Origin: Sistotremastrum niveocremeum HHB9708
Taxonomy: Eukaryota; Basidiomycota; Agaricomycetes; Sistotremastrales; Sistotremastraceae
Assembly (NCBI GenBank): GCA_001630475.1
Contig: KV419446.1
Span: 20,408 to 84,407, forward strand
Direction of reading: 5' to 3'
DNA length: 64,000 nt
Within the stretch, counting starts at the first letter, position 1. Each line of letters opens with the position of its first letter. Shown piece by piece: positions 34,713 to 46,288 of the stretch. Both the position numbers and the translations under genes were made by a program. The notes under the pieces are model-generated. The model had not been told where the DNA came from, searched no databases, and saw nothing but the letters and a program-made list of their open reading frames with translations.

Positions 34713-35224
34713 TCTTCAGTCGTATTTGAATTCATCTTCTTTTATTTGGGGTGTGCTTATACGTTGAGCGTATGACTTATGTTCCGTTTGCATTCTGTTC
34801 ACTTTCATCATTTCATGTCTCGTCATCCATGTTTCAACTCATTCATCGATATGTTCTTCAATCTTCATCATTCTTCTCATTCATTCCACATCAACGTCTT
34901 TATTTCTCTCTTCATTTCTTGACATCTCGTTCTAGCTCGTCATCATGTTTCATTATTGTGTTGGGGTCTGGGGTTTACGAACGATATCAATGATACATAC
35001 ATATCATACAATACATACAGCTGAAATATTCAATGTACGATTTGTCTTGACAATATACATATCAATGTATACGGTCCTGAGTGCCAGTCAATCGACGCAA
35101 CAGCTGCTTGTACAAGAAATAATATTGTATCCGGAACCGCGTGCTTATTCCTACATTCGTCTCAATATCAAACTGTCCATGCTATACTCCTTGTCACTGT
35201 ACCATTAATATCTCCTTCATTGGT
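34713..35224. other. Intergenic, convergent 3' ends
   Basis: A T-rich region between the RBR ligase stop (plus) and the SDR C stop (minus). Both 3' untranslated regions should fall here. No gene seen. Confidence 0.45.
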
Positions 35225-36429
35225 CTAAATACTCAAAGCGCCATCAACAACCACTGAATCAGAACGTCAGTCTTGAACTCCGCCCTCACAAAGAATGAAC
35301 GTACGAGCAGATCCATTAATATACGCCGCCTCCTCCGAGCAAAGGAACGAAACCACATCAGCAACATCTTCAACCTCCCCAAACCTCCCCTGCGGAATGA
35401 ATTGCATCTGACTCTCAACCCCCGGCAGATCATTCCAAAGTAACGGCGTCGAAATATATCTTCACCCATCAACCAACAATCAACAATCACTCCAACACAG
35501 AACGCATCAAGAGAGACTCACCCAGGACACACCGCATTCGTCCGAATACCCAAATGAGCATACTGAGTAGCCAGCGCCCTCGTCAACCCTACAAGTCCAT
35601 GTTTGGAGACCGTATAACTCCCCACGACCCCAGGAAACGATTTCAACCCGCACACAGAAGCGAAATTCACAATAGACCCCTTAAAAGTCTTCGCTTTTGC
35701 ATTTCGACGGTCTTTCTCTTCTTTGTCCATGGAGGGGTGGGAGGGGAGACGGACTGAGAGCGGTTCTTTAGGGTGTAGCATTGCTTTAATTTGAGCGCGG
35801 TTGGCGGCGATTTGGGCTGTTAAGTTGACAGCTAAGACCTATGATATCGATACCCTTAGCACGAATCACACCGAAATCGAATACCGATTACCTCTTCGAT
35901 GCGATCCAAAGGTTCGTCTCCAAGAGGATTGAACCTTCCCAAGATGGCCGCAGCATTTCTATAGCACCCAACGTTAATCCACAACACATTTTCCTTTAAA
36001 CCATAAGTCAACTTACACCGCATAATCCAACCTCCCAAATTTCCTCGGAATAGACTCGATCAACTCTTCCAATGCCCCCACCTTCAAGTTCTTGATATCA
36101 ATGACCGCCTTAACAACATCCCTATCCTTATCCTTATCCGCTCTCGTTTCTTTAATAGTCTGATCGAGACCTGCTTCATTCACATCCGTGAGAACGAGCT
36201 TGCAACCAGCTCTCGCGAAGTTCTAGAGCGTTCAGAGCGCAGGAATGAGATAGATATCGGAATGTCAAAGAGGATGACGCACGAGTGCACAAGCTCGTCC
36301 CATCCCACTACCCGCACCTACACCCCAAATGGAATCAACGACGTCGAACGAACCCAGCGAAATAAGACTCTGAATCGTACCAGTGATCAAAGCCACCCCA
36401 CCAAGTTTCCGAAAAGTCGATGCAGCCAT
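35225..36429 (-). CDS. Short-chain dehydrogenase/reductase C (SDR subfamily 1)
   Basis: Seven exons (36381-36429, 36283-36317, 36017-36222, 35892-35958, 35522-35838, 35305-35459, 35225-35253) give 285 aa. It starts MAASTFRKLGGVALITG, then GAGSGMGRACAL, TDVNEAG, DYAVNAAAI, and the catalytic part NFASVCGLKSF with YTVSK. It ends VDGALSI. It is the closest intact relative of decayed SDR B (shared SVCGLKSF and ML/LLHPK blocks), which suggests B and C come from one duplication and then inverted orientation. The function is an NAD(P)-dependent alcohol or ketone oxidoreductase of unknown substrate, presumably cytosolic as no signal or anchor is present. Confidence 0.9.
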
Positions 36430-36910
36430 TACTGATAGATATCAAATCCGCGTCTCAGATAATACAAGCAGGATACGCCGAAAAAACTGGGGACTATCGA
36501 CATCCTCGACCTTCAGTCTTTAAAGACGATACGATGGATCCCCATTCGACCAATGGATCGTGCCATCCCTGATTAAGGCCTGATTGGTCGGTCCCGTGAT
36601 AGAAGCCCTTCAAGGGTAAGTTCAGATTCGGACTGGACCAAAGAATTGAATCAAGAAGCCTTACCACAGTTCGAGAAGAGTTGACTATCCATTTACACGT
36701 GATACCGAGGTAGAACGTTGCACTTCGACATCCCTGAGTCATTCAAATGCAGGGATTCTATGTTGAAGTCCGCTGAGTAAAGAGAGCCAATGCCTCAGTG
36801 CTGCACATGATGACCGATATCACATTGAACTTGAAGGCTTGAATGAGAAATGGCAAAGTTGTAAATCTGAAAAGCGCTCACTGTGAGCTCGGAATCCACA
36901 TGTTTTGTAG

Positions 36911-36974
36911 GGTTTCGCAAACCTAGGGTTAGGATCGGTGGATTAGAACCACCGAAGTCCTCGGAAGCGAGGAC
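36911..36974. other. Three adjacent perfect hairpins (possible structured RNA)
   Basis: Three stem-loops follow one another: GGTTT-CGC-AAACC (36911-36923), TCGGTGG-ATTAGAA-CCACCGA (36935-36955), and GTCCTCG-GAAG-CGAGGAC (36957-36974). The stems are 5, 7 and 7 bp and perfect. I could not find a closing outer stem, so it is not a tRNA as seen. It may be a small RNA, a terminator-like element or chance. Confidence 0.35.
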
Positions 36975-37111
36975 TCGGGAAAGCGACGCGTCAAGAATTT
37001 TCGCTAAGTCCCTTCGGTCGCTGGTATCGAGCCATTTCGTACATTCAAACTCCGCCTCATCTCGTCGCGCCTTCCTTCCATCCACCATCATCCACCTTGC
37101 CATCGACATTT

Positions 37112-37346
37112 ATGCCTTCCCAGACTCGAGGTTCCAATAACTCGAGCTCACACACTCACTTCAAGCTAATCGGTCTCGGGAAGTCTGTATTCGATATTGT
37201 TGGTTGGGTGACAACGGGCTTGGATGTGGGTACGTCCAGCGAAACCTCTTCCGGCTTCGTGCTATCTCGTACTGATACCCATACTTGATTCAGATTGCTC
37301 TAACACTGCCTCACTTGAAAACCCAGCATCCTCATACTCCAAATAG
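37112..37346 (+). CDS. Possible 56-aa spliced small protein
   Basis: Exons 37112-37229 and 37294-37346 (64-nt intron, phase 1) would give a 56-aa protein starting MPSQTRGSNNSSSHTHFKLI with a central GLGKSVFDIVGWVTTGLDV. The splice signals are normal and the frame closes cleanly, but there is no homology I recognise, no signal peptide and no paralog in the window. It could be the first part of a longer gene or chance. Confidence 0.25.
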
Positions 37347-38499
37347 TTCGAGTTACCAAGGTCTGTTTGTTTTCATCATCCTCGCTCAAAGTCTTTCGTC
37401 AGTCGCTTCCTCAACATGCTTCTCTGTGCTTTCAACCACTGCGCGCTTAGGTCAGTTGTAATTCCCTTTCCCCTATTGCCTGCGTTTACTCATTCCCGCT
37501 TGATTCAGTTATTTGGAACAGTATGTACTCGAGAAGACAAGGCCTGAGGACAGGTGTTGCATAAGGCGAGAGCTTGATAATGACGAATGGGATGCCACCA
37601 GTGGTTTTCTCAATTAGACTAGATGGCTATGTACAGTAAACTCGTCAATAAACTGATTTCTCAACAATAATGCATTTGTGGGATTTTAAATACACCGATC
37701 CTAGCTAAAAAGCAACCGGTGCGCTCGCTTACTCGCTCAAAAACCACACAACGAACGCAGAATTCCAGTCAAGTTAGGTGGTTATACCGGTGGTTTCGGA
37801 TTGGGTTAGTGACTTCATTGTGGGGGTTTCTCACTCAAACTCCCCGAATATGTAGGGTTAAACCCCACAATACCTGTGCTTATACCCCCACAAAACATGT
37901 GCTTTCCGACCTCACAGTGGCTGAGAATCGGTTTCGACAATTGTGCCTGGCCATTTCCGATGAAAGCCGTTATTGAGTTTGTACGTAAACCGGGACCGTG
38001 GAAGCAGATCTAGCTTCCGTTTAGCTTCCGAAGCTCACCGTCATTAAGAATCACTTTCCAAAATCAACTGCTCTGAAGATGCTCCAGCAACTAGAAGTTT
38101 TGCGTGATATTCCGATCAGTGGATAAGAATATCTAGTGCATGATCTAGTGGCGATTGAGGGCAACGGAGTTTGAATATACTTAGTATCATACCCTTAGTG
38201 TCTCTGAGCTTGGAAAATGAAGAGAATTAAGGGCAGATTAGATTTTAATTAATCAGTAAGAACATCCTCCTATCTTTCAGGTACCTTTCAGGCTTCGAGG
38301 CTGACGACCGAAACATACACTCAGCTGGAGACTTACGCGCGACGGAGATAACGTTTGTCATGCGTGAAAGCTTTTTCTTATTCAACGAAAAGGAACCGTA
38401 CGAGGGCGATTCCCCTCAATGTGTATATTCAAGGCGACACAATTCTGGTGCTACATGTAAGAAATACTCTAAAATTTGAAAGAACACAAAAGGAACTAT

Positions 38500-39429
38500 T
38501 TAGTTGGCGGAATTCACATCGCCGACGAATGTGGTCCACTCGCTCGGCAACCCGACGTCATACGCTACATCCGTCAAATAAAGAGCACCTATCCCAAGGG
38601 ACTCGAGTTCACTTATAAGAGTGGAATCTGGGGTTGTAGGTCCATCGTGTAAGATGACAGACTGCTTCGAAGCCGGAGCGGAAGGTGAAATCGTGATATC
38701 GGACAGGCTATCGGAAGACATGAGAGGTCGAATAGGACGAACTATGAAGATGAGAATATTACCTGAAATCCGCGTAGAAATTCTCGGCAGTACATATCAA
38801 GTCCACAATGGAGAAGTACTGAGCGTTTGGCTCCACGCCGGAATTCAAGGCCACCTAGAAATACGCTCGTTATATATCAAGGCCATCACATATCCACAAA
38901 CTTCAACTCACGAACGAAAAAGAATCGTACGCATCCGTCGCCCACGTAGAATATACGCTCACAAAATTAGAAGCGCCTTCATCGAAGAATATTCCATCGG
39001 GACGATATGCGCTACCCCATCCAGCATATTTAGATATATCACCAGTGACTTTCGAGGAAGTCCTGGTCCCTTGTTGAGTGGATACATATCCCAAGATCTT
39101 GACATTCGTATTCGCAGAGGTACGAAGCTCTGGAATACAGGACTGATAGTCCGAATCCGGTTTCTTTCCACTTCCTGGGCCACTATCTGGATTCACAATG
39201 ATAAAGAACGGCAAGTCGGGATGGGAGGACACCCTATATGGCACTCTGATTAGGCTACATTACGCCAAGAGCTGAGAACATACGCCGAGATCAATGGCTG
39301 CCAGTCAGTGCAACTATTGCCGTCTTCGCTGGGATCGAAGTAGACGGGCACTATAATGCCGATGCTCATGACCTTGATCGCGAGAAGCAAGCAAATAAAC
39401 ATGGAAGAGACGCCTTGGGTGCGAGACAT
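38500..39429 (-). CDS. Spherulin-4 domain protein, GH135-like
   Basis: Four exons (39284-39429, 38912-39233, 38763-38854, 38500-38707) give 255 aa. The N-terminus has a hydrophobic stretch (SSMFICLLLAIKVMSIGIIV) that is a signal peptide or anchor running directly into the first strand VPVYFDP. Family features: DWQPLISA, FFIIVNPDSGPGSG, ILGYVSTQQGTR, GIFFDEG with acidic pair Asp133-Glu134, CTAEN with Glu180, and KQSVILHD. The acidic pair plus a distant Glu matches the catalytic residues of Sph3 (GH135), which cleaves the fungal polysaccharide galactosaminogalactan. Splicing was chosen so that SAVSSHPDLPF and FVALNSG read through. Activity on a fungal surface polysaccharide is inferred from the family only. 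Confidence 0.83.
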
Positions 39430-40739
39430 GGTAAAGTAGACGAGCTTGAAGTTGGGGCTCCTGCGGAGGATGGAAAGGATCAATCGAGCATCGAGGATTT
39501 AAATAGCATAGGAAACCCCCAGGTATCGCACACGGTGAATTGTCAGAGCGCTGGACCTGTTTCAGAAGACCAGCGATGCGCTCGTGATGAGTGGGGCAAT
39601 CCGTCCGTGGATATGTGACAGGGCAGCAATGCCGTTCAGGCGACTCAATTAGTGAAACGAATCAAGTTTCACCGCGGAAGAGCAGGACCGTACCCTGAGT
39701 TGTTGAGTCCGTAGTCTTCTTTTGTTCGTGGGCGAATAGAGAAGCTGATGGTTCACATGGTTGGCGATGTGGTTCCTCAGGCCTCATCGCAGTACGTCAT
39801 CTCCCCATCATCCGACTTCCACTAGTCAAAACCAAACGTTTGAGAATTGTATCATAGCTCGATATGATGTCGTTTCACGAATTCCTGGCGGAAATTGTCG
39901 AAAATGGTGTAGGTACCGGGCGGAAGGAATCGATATCCGGCTCTTGACATGGAATCAGATCTGTTTGAGCAGTTGTCCAACTCCAACTTCGATGGAGAAC
40001 CAGATAATCCGTGGCTTGTGGTCTGATGAGTCTGCGCCTGTAGTACGCTTGAGCCGGTGTCGAACGGAATCAAAAATGGATCATACGATGATCACCAATC
40101 CTAGGGATCCCTGAGCTTATCGGCAGGCCAATTATCAGTGCCAAAGAGGTTCCACATGACGAGTTCAACCGGCCGCAGGCTTGTTTTGTTGCCCAAGAAC
40201 ATTGAAACGGGAAATACTGTTGTTGCTTCCGTCAAGGGACTCGACTGCGGGCGTCTAGCGCTAGCTGCGAAAGCCAAAGATGCCGTGATGCCGGATTAGT
40301 CAGCTACCCCTTCGCCTTGACATTTTAAAGTCGTTTGACAGTGGGATGTCTCGAAATCACGCCGTTCGATGTAGAAAGGCAGAGGAAGATGTTTAAGCAC
40401 CTCCTTGGCTAAGTCTCTTCAAGGCACATCGTGCACCGACAAAGTTACTAACGGAGATTACGGAGATATTCAGAAAGTTCAGAACGGACAAAATCTACAG
40501 AGTGATCTCCTCAATTTCTTTCAGAAACGGCGGGAAATCAGTTCTTTTACAGGTCCCGATTATGCAGTCTATATATGTGAAATGTATCGACCTCGTCATG
40601 GCTTCAAGACGACCATCTTTTGTGCGTAACGGCAATTGCCGAATTTTCTTGTTTTGTTCCCCGTTGTGGACAAGGCACTTTTCGTCTTGCCACCTTATAT
40701 TCCATCACCACCGTCAATCTCTCCCAATTTCTTCCCCCG
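39430..40739. other. Intergenic 1.3 kb, divergent promoters
   Basis: Between the Spherulin-4-like gene (minus) and the unknown gene at 40740 (plus), so it should contain both promoters. Short open frames such as 39761-40114 have no recognisable motif. Confidence 0.4.
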
Positions 40740-41758
40740 ATGAGCGCGAACAACTCAGACGACGGTCACACATCAAGCAATCCCCTCGAACAACGGGCAG
40801 AGCTCCTAAATTACTACCTCAACCTAAATCTCGATGATCGATTTGGATCGAGTGCCGATACTCCACGCTCTCGACCTCCCAGTATCACAAGCGCTACAGA
40901 GACCTCTTTCGATCATGAAACAGATTACGAAGACTCCGAGAACGAAGAAGATGAACTATCAGAACTAATGGGAGCTCAGGACGACGTGAACCGTCTCCAT
41001 CGTACAAAGGTTGTTGGCACACTAGCAAAAGACGGGAGCAGATGTGCGATATGTGGCATGGAAGGACTTGAGAACCTTACGATCATTCGATTATTGGATG
41101 GAGAGTCTCCGAGTGGAATGGGGGTAAGCGCTCGTCTACACCACAGTACCAGTCGGCGGAAAACCAACTCGGTATAGATTCCCTGGTTGCAGACAAAAAA
41201 TCTCGTCCCACCTGAAACCGATAGAGATAGTTTCAAAAACCTCCTTTGTGGTCAGTCCTATTTCCGCGCTTTCATTCCGTGAGGCTGACATCAGGCTTTT
41301 AGTCTGCAAGGCTCACGGCAGGATGTACAATGCTTCTGTTTGGAGATTTGTACCTTCGCAAGGGCCTCGTCGTCAACTGTTTGCTTTTGAGGAATTAGAG
41401 GTTTCTCGACGTCAGCAGGCCGAAGCCATGGGATTTCCACCGCCATCGCGGAGCATGCCACCGCAGGTAAGAAACACATCTTCCTTTTCAATGTTCGAAG
41501 TGACTCGAGTTATTTGAATAGATCCCTCAGTTGTTCGAGCTTGTGGTCCACGACGCTGGAATCTTTGCTGGGCCTGGAGTAATGCCGAATCATGTAGTTA
41601 TGGAGCAGACGTTCGAGTTGAATGTCAGCCCCTTCGCAGCGCTGGCGTCTGCCTTTACCACGATGAGCTCTGCTTTCGAAACTCAACCGACAATTTATTT
41701 CTCTCAGGTACAATCAGAAATCATGCACCTGAAGCAGTTGCTAGACAATGTACCCTGA
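40740..41758 (+). CDS. Unrecognised protein with HNH-like segment
   Basis: Four exons (40740-41123, 41178-41250, 41303-41466, 41522-41758) give 285 aa. The N-terminal third is acidic and Ser-rich (DYEDSENEEDELSELMG). The middle has SRCAICGMEGLENLTIIRLLD, then WLQTKNLVPPETDRDSFKNLLCVCKAHGRMYNASVWRFVP. The second piece resembles the Asn and second His part of fungal HNH-nuclease-like domains (NLLxLCxxHHxxYDxxxWxFxP), and the CAIC could supply metal ligands, but I do not see the first catalytic His, so nuclease activity is doubtful. The C-terminal part is of unknown fold. I chose the acceptor at 41302 because it restores CVCKAH; the earlier AG gives a stop. Confidence 0.65.
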
Positions 41759-41864
41759 GTTACGTGCTCCCGAAAAGAGACAAATACGCGCATGTCCGAC
41801 TACTAGTATCCTTACTGCTATAGATTTAGTTCCGGCCTCATGAAGCGAGCGAGACAATTCACAT

Positions 41865-43045
41865 TCAACTCATCATTCCCCCGTCGATAGTAACTATAAT
41901 ACAGGTCAATGACTTTACTGACTCATAGAGATTGATGAAAACGTACGCGTAGCTCCGTTGATGTAAGAAGCTTCTTCAGAACACAGAAAGAGTGCAATAT
42001 CGGCAACATCTTCGACATCACCCAAGCGTCCGGCTGGAATCGCAGGGAGAAAAGCGTTGGCCTCAGGAAGATCATCCGTCACCATAGGAGTCTGTATCAA
42101 TCTAACAGGATACAAAGTCAGCTGTGAGCTAAATTGGAAGGGAAGAGCGTGCGTACCCTGGATTCACAGCGTTTGTTCGCACACCAAGCAATCCATACTG
42201 CTGAGCCATTACTTTGGTAACTCCGATCAAGCCATGTTTCGAGATAGTGTAGGATCCCATCACCCCCGGGAACGATTTGTATCCAGCAATTGAAGAAAAG
42301 TTAACAATTGATCCTTTGAATTTGGCGGCTTTCGCCATTCGGCGAACTCGCTCGGCTTCGGGCATATCGGGATGTTGTGCGATTCTCACGGGTAACGGCT
42401 CTTTCGGCAGTAGCATTGCTTGAACTTGAGCCCGATTGGCGGCAATTTGTGCTCTGACATTGACACTCAAGACCTAATAAGAACGATCAGCGTTAGGAAG
42501 ACGAAGAGAGGCTGTCATTACCTTATCGATATGTTCTAATGGTTCTTCATGAAATTGCTGGTATTTACCTAAGATGCCGGCGGCATTCCTACGGGATGGC
42601 CAATGCCGAGATAAGTACCCAGGACGGATGGCAGGCGAAAGTTTCCTACAGCGCATAATCCAAACGGCCATATCTCTTGGGTATCGAATCGATAAGCTCC
42701 TCTAGGGCCCCGTCCTGCGTAACGTCGATGACTGCCGTTGAGACACTTGGTTCACTCCCGGAATCAATTCCTGCTGTGGCCTCTTTCACAGTTTGATTCA
42801 GACCGTCTTCGTTGATATCGGCGAGAACGAGCCTGCAACCGGCTCTGGCAAAGTTCTGAGGGAGATGAAAGTTAATGAGATTTCGACGCCGTCCTACAAA
42901 TCGATCACGTACGATCGCACAAGCCCGACCCATTCCACTAGCCGCTCCTGGACTCAAGCTGAGTTAAAGCGGCGCCTGAGGAAACCAAAGCCATACCTGT
43001 AATCAATGCAACCCCGCCAAGTTGTCGAAACGTTGAAAATGCCAT
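41865..43045 (-). CDS. Short-chain dehydrogenase/reductase D (SDR subfamily 1)
   Basis: Seven exons (42997-43045, 42913-42947, 42650-42855, 42522-42588, 42157-42473, 41947-42101, 41865-41893) give 285 aa. Start MAFSTFRQLGGVALITG, then GAASGMGRACAI, ADINEDG, DYALNAAGI, NFSSIAGYKSF and YTISK, and end LTIDGGMMS. All catalytic residues are present. Exon sizes equal those of SDR C. It stands tail to tail with the unknown gene at 40740, about 100 bases apart. Substrate unknown; soluble. Confidence 0.9.
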
Positions 43046-46000
43046 GTAATGGAGAGAGAAGAAGTGGTCAGCTGAGCCCTTCACGCTAGATAGCTCTCCT
43101 TTTAAAGCTAGCGACACGCTAGTACATCTTTGACACATAGTATCAAGCTCATCAATGCCTTCAAGCGGAAGCGAAGATCAATGGATTCCCGGCACAGATA
43201 AGTTAACAGGACGCCGATGGTCCGTGTGTGCGGACCCTACCTTGGGCCGACTTTTCTGCGCGCTAATAGACAGAACACACGTGGCGGTCCGACACTTAGG
43301 AGGTGCCTGGATTTACAGGCCTGAAAGAGACTTTTGAGTTACTTAATAGCCGATCCCGAAGCTCTAGAAGATTAAACTCATGTGGCGCAAGGCCCAATCA
43401 TAAAACGTGAAGTTCGAGACACTTCTAGACATTCGGGATCTTCTGAGGTGGTGGGCGGGTCTAAGAACGCATTGATAAAAGTTGCCCAGCCAGAATTTGT
43501 CACGGGTGAAAGACCTGTGATCGAGACATCCGGAGGATTACAGCGTGGGCTGGCCTCGCAGTAGCCGGCCACAAAAAAGCACCTCCCACATGTTCCGAGA
43601 GTGAATTCTTGGTTGTGGCGGCAGAATGACCATTTTGTGTAGAAGAATCGTCCTGCGAAATAGACGAAGAGAACAAGCTGCGATCCATATGATCATTCGA
43701 GCCGCAAGATCCGAGGAGAGAATCCGAAATCACTAAGTTGACGAGATTTGACCTGGCGGCATCGTTCATATAGCACCCAAAGCAAAGAAAGATCATAATC
43801 TGTGGCTATGAGAGAGTATCACAAGGATAAAATGGAGAGTTCGCTGGCCAGTTGTATTAGTCCGAGCCAAATCAGAAGCAACAATTGCTCATCCTGCGAC
43901 GACGGAAACAGGAAAAGCTGGAATCGAAGATCTCAAGTCGCAATGGCGTAAGTCAAGAACACGATAAGCTCCGCACTGAAACTGCAGGACATCGGAACCG
44001 AGCCACGTATTCAGAGCTTTTGGTATTTCCAAGTAAAGACGTGACTCCGACGGTCAGATCTGTTCAGTACGAGCATGTTTCGAAGGCTATTGAATGCTGC
44101 GCAGGAGAGATGAGGTAGACAAAGGATTATTCCAGAGGAACACTCTGATGAATGGAGTGAGAGACGGGACGACAATCTGGGCGAGTTGCGAAAGATCCCC
44201 GAACAGACTGGCCCGTTCGTTAGTCGCAAATGGTGGTTGGCTTCTACATAGTAGTCGGGTCGGATCGGATACATGGTGTGCCCACAGAATGTCCGCAGTG
44301 CGGTGCTGGACTTTCGGACCTCTCAAGCTCGAGCCAACGAGTTCTTTGCCCTGAGCATGTCGTCATGAATCATGAACACCCGAAATCGAGCGTGGCTTTC
44401 CGACGACGAGCGATCCGCTGGGGTTGATGTCGTGGCTGTCGGGTTTCAATTAAACAGTTCTTCAGTCACGATGGGGCCACTGTAGCGCTCACCGAGAATT
44501 TTACTCGCGGCCTATACCGCCCTCCGGATTGATAAATGTTTGACGGTCAACAGGGTGCTATGACGTTGTGATGGAGATGTCCCGTACGGCGTACGCGCTT
44601 ATTATGACGACCAGCAGAAAAATTCGACCGCCCAGCAATCCATCATGATCTCGAGACAAAGTGGAAGCGTCTTGAGCGATACATAGGAATACTATATTCG
44701 AAGAGCTCGTATCAGTCAGAGAACTGAGTTTGGCAACAGCGACAGAACGGCCGAAAGACACGAGGCTGAGGTTGAGGGCAAGTGAAGGGTCCAAGCGCTT
44801 GCACTCACTAATTTGGGCTCCGAGAAAACTCTAACACGAACACGTACGTCATGATCACATGACTTCCCAATTCGTTGACGGAGCCATTATCATTACTGCT
44901 GAATTACCGTCAGGATTTTCAAACGAACAGGCAGAATAACTGTGGATAGCCGATCCCTCTTCCGGAAGCCAACATCTGCGGGTTTGAGGTCGTGCGACGG
45001 ATCCGGATACATCCATCAATTTCGAACAAATGACTACGCAATCGGCATCGACTCAAACTTGGACTCAAATGGATGAAGGAAAGAGTAGACGACAGACTCA
45101 CTGGCTCAGCTTCAGGGACTACTGACGTTTTGTTGACTGAAACCGTTACCTGGTCTTTGGTGTCTTGATCTTCACTCAGCGTCAGCACCGTCCTTCGATG
45201 CGTGGCATGAGACCATTATTTTTCCACGATACCTAGAAGCCGCCCAAAAGCTGCTCCGCGGAGAAAACCCTGACTGATCGTCTTGATCTCATGTGCTAAG
45301 ATACGTATACGATGTGCTATGTTGACGTTTGCGAAGTGTTCGTGTTCTCCACACCATTCAATGTCGTCATACGCCATCCTGATGGAATAAAGATCCTGGC
45401 GTTTCAGCAAGACGCCTTCTGATGGTCCCTTCTCCAGGCTAGACTCTCTACACATATCAATGGACGATGCCGCCGGACAGCGACGTCCACAGTCCCGCGA
45501 TCCTCAATCTCAGCCGCATAGCGGGTTGGAAGCGAACTTCTAACTAGTTCGGGGTCGCATTTCGAAGCTCCGGAGTCATCAAGTCGTGGATCTGAGTCGT
45601 TGGATTATGAAGCTTTTCTAGTCTTAGTATGACTCAGATGAGAGACTCGGCGTCAATTCTCGTGAAAGTTGGGTGAGAGTGTTACATTTTAAATTCGATT
45701 CAGATGCTAATAACAAGAAATGATAATACGTAGATGAAGTATGTTAAATATCTGGAGCGGTTCTAATGGGGTCTATGTCGTACTACGACAATATGCATGA
45801 GATGAGATGGTTGAAGATGAATGGATGATGTCGGGAATGGCAAGGAGCTCGGGATGAAGAGACGTTGAATGGATGGGTGGGTGCGGCATGGAATGATGAA
45901 GGGATGTATTCAGGTCGATGCGGTGAGTGTTTTTCGAACCGGCAAGAATATGAATGTATAAAAACGTGTGAAAATGCGAGGATGCCGAATGATGATGGGT

Positions 46001-46165
46001 CATGGGACAATGGATGGAAGATGCAGATGGGTAGGGATCTAGAAAGCGGAACAAGGTCGTTAGAATCCAAAGCTAGAATCTCTGGAAGGAATTCAGCTCA
46101 CAAGTTAGGGGTCTGGTGCATGGAACACGTGGGAGGATGCCGACTTGGGCACCATCCACGACTTT
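43046..46165. other. Gene-poor region, first part
   Basis: About 3.1 kb without a gene I can support. Minus-strand frames at 44558-44794, 44919-45188 and 45216-45455 have some protein-like look but splice to early stops. The first about 60 bases belong to the SDR D promoter. Confidence 0.4.
43097..43106 (-). promoter_or_regulatory. TATA-like element for SDR D
   Basis: On the minus strand this reads CTTTAAAAGG, about 52-61 bases before the ATG of SDR D. Confidence 0.35.
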
Positions 46166-46288
46166 TTAATCGCACGAGGGTTCACCCACGCCTCCACAAG
46201 GACTACGGGGAACGATAACGGCTGCCTCTGCCTGAGCTGCGAGGGCGGCGATGGTGGCGATGATAGCAAGAACGAATTTGAACTGCAT
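46166..46288 (-). CDS. Small secreted peptide, 40 aa
   Basis: A single-exon ORF of 41 codons. Residues 1-22 (MQFKFVLAIIATIAALAAQAEA) form a textbook signal peptide: positive start, hydrophobic core, AEA cleavage site. The mature peptide would be about 18 residues, AVIVPRSPCGGVGEPSCD, with two cysteines able to form one disulfide. The start codon context is AAATGC with a C/T-rich leader upstream on the coding strand, and a TTAAAAA box lies about 195 bases upstream. It lacks a C-terminal CaaX box, so it is not a typical basidiomycete pheromone. Likely a small secreted peptide of unknown role. Confidence 0.55.
   Translation of the reverse strand: MQFKFVLAIIATIAALAAQAEAAVIVPRSPCGGVGEPSCD

Larger units (their letters stand above)
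36430..38499. other. Intergenic 2 kb with structured spot and one small ORF candidate
   Basis: It holds a group of three adjacent hairpins (36911-36974) and one small spliced ORF candidate (37112-37346), listed separately. The rest has no supported gene. Confidence 0.4.

Noticed and set aside
36893-36990. tRNA gene
   Set aside because: There are three stem-loops but no acceptor stem, no T-loop consensus and no anticodon arm of the right shape.
38621-39253. Plus-strand open frame of 210 codons
   Set aside because: It is antisense to the Spherulin-4-like gene, whose spliced minus-strand frame carries all family motifs.
44558-45455. Possible multi-exon minus-strand gene
   Set aside because: Joining the three frames with GT..AG introns led to early stops, and no domain is recognisable.
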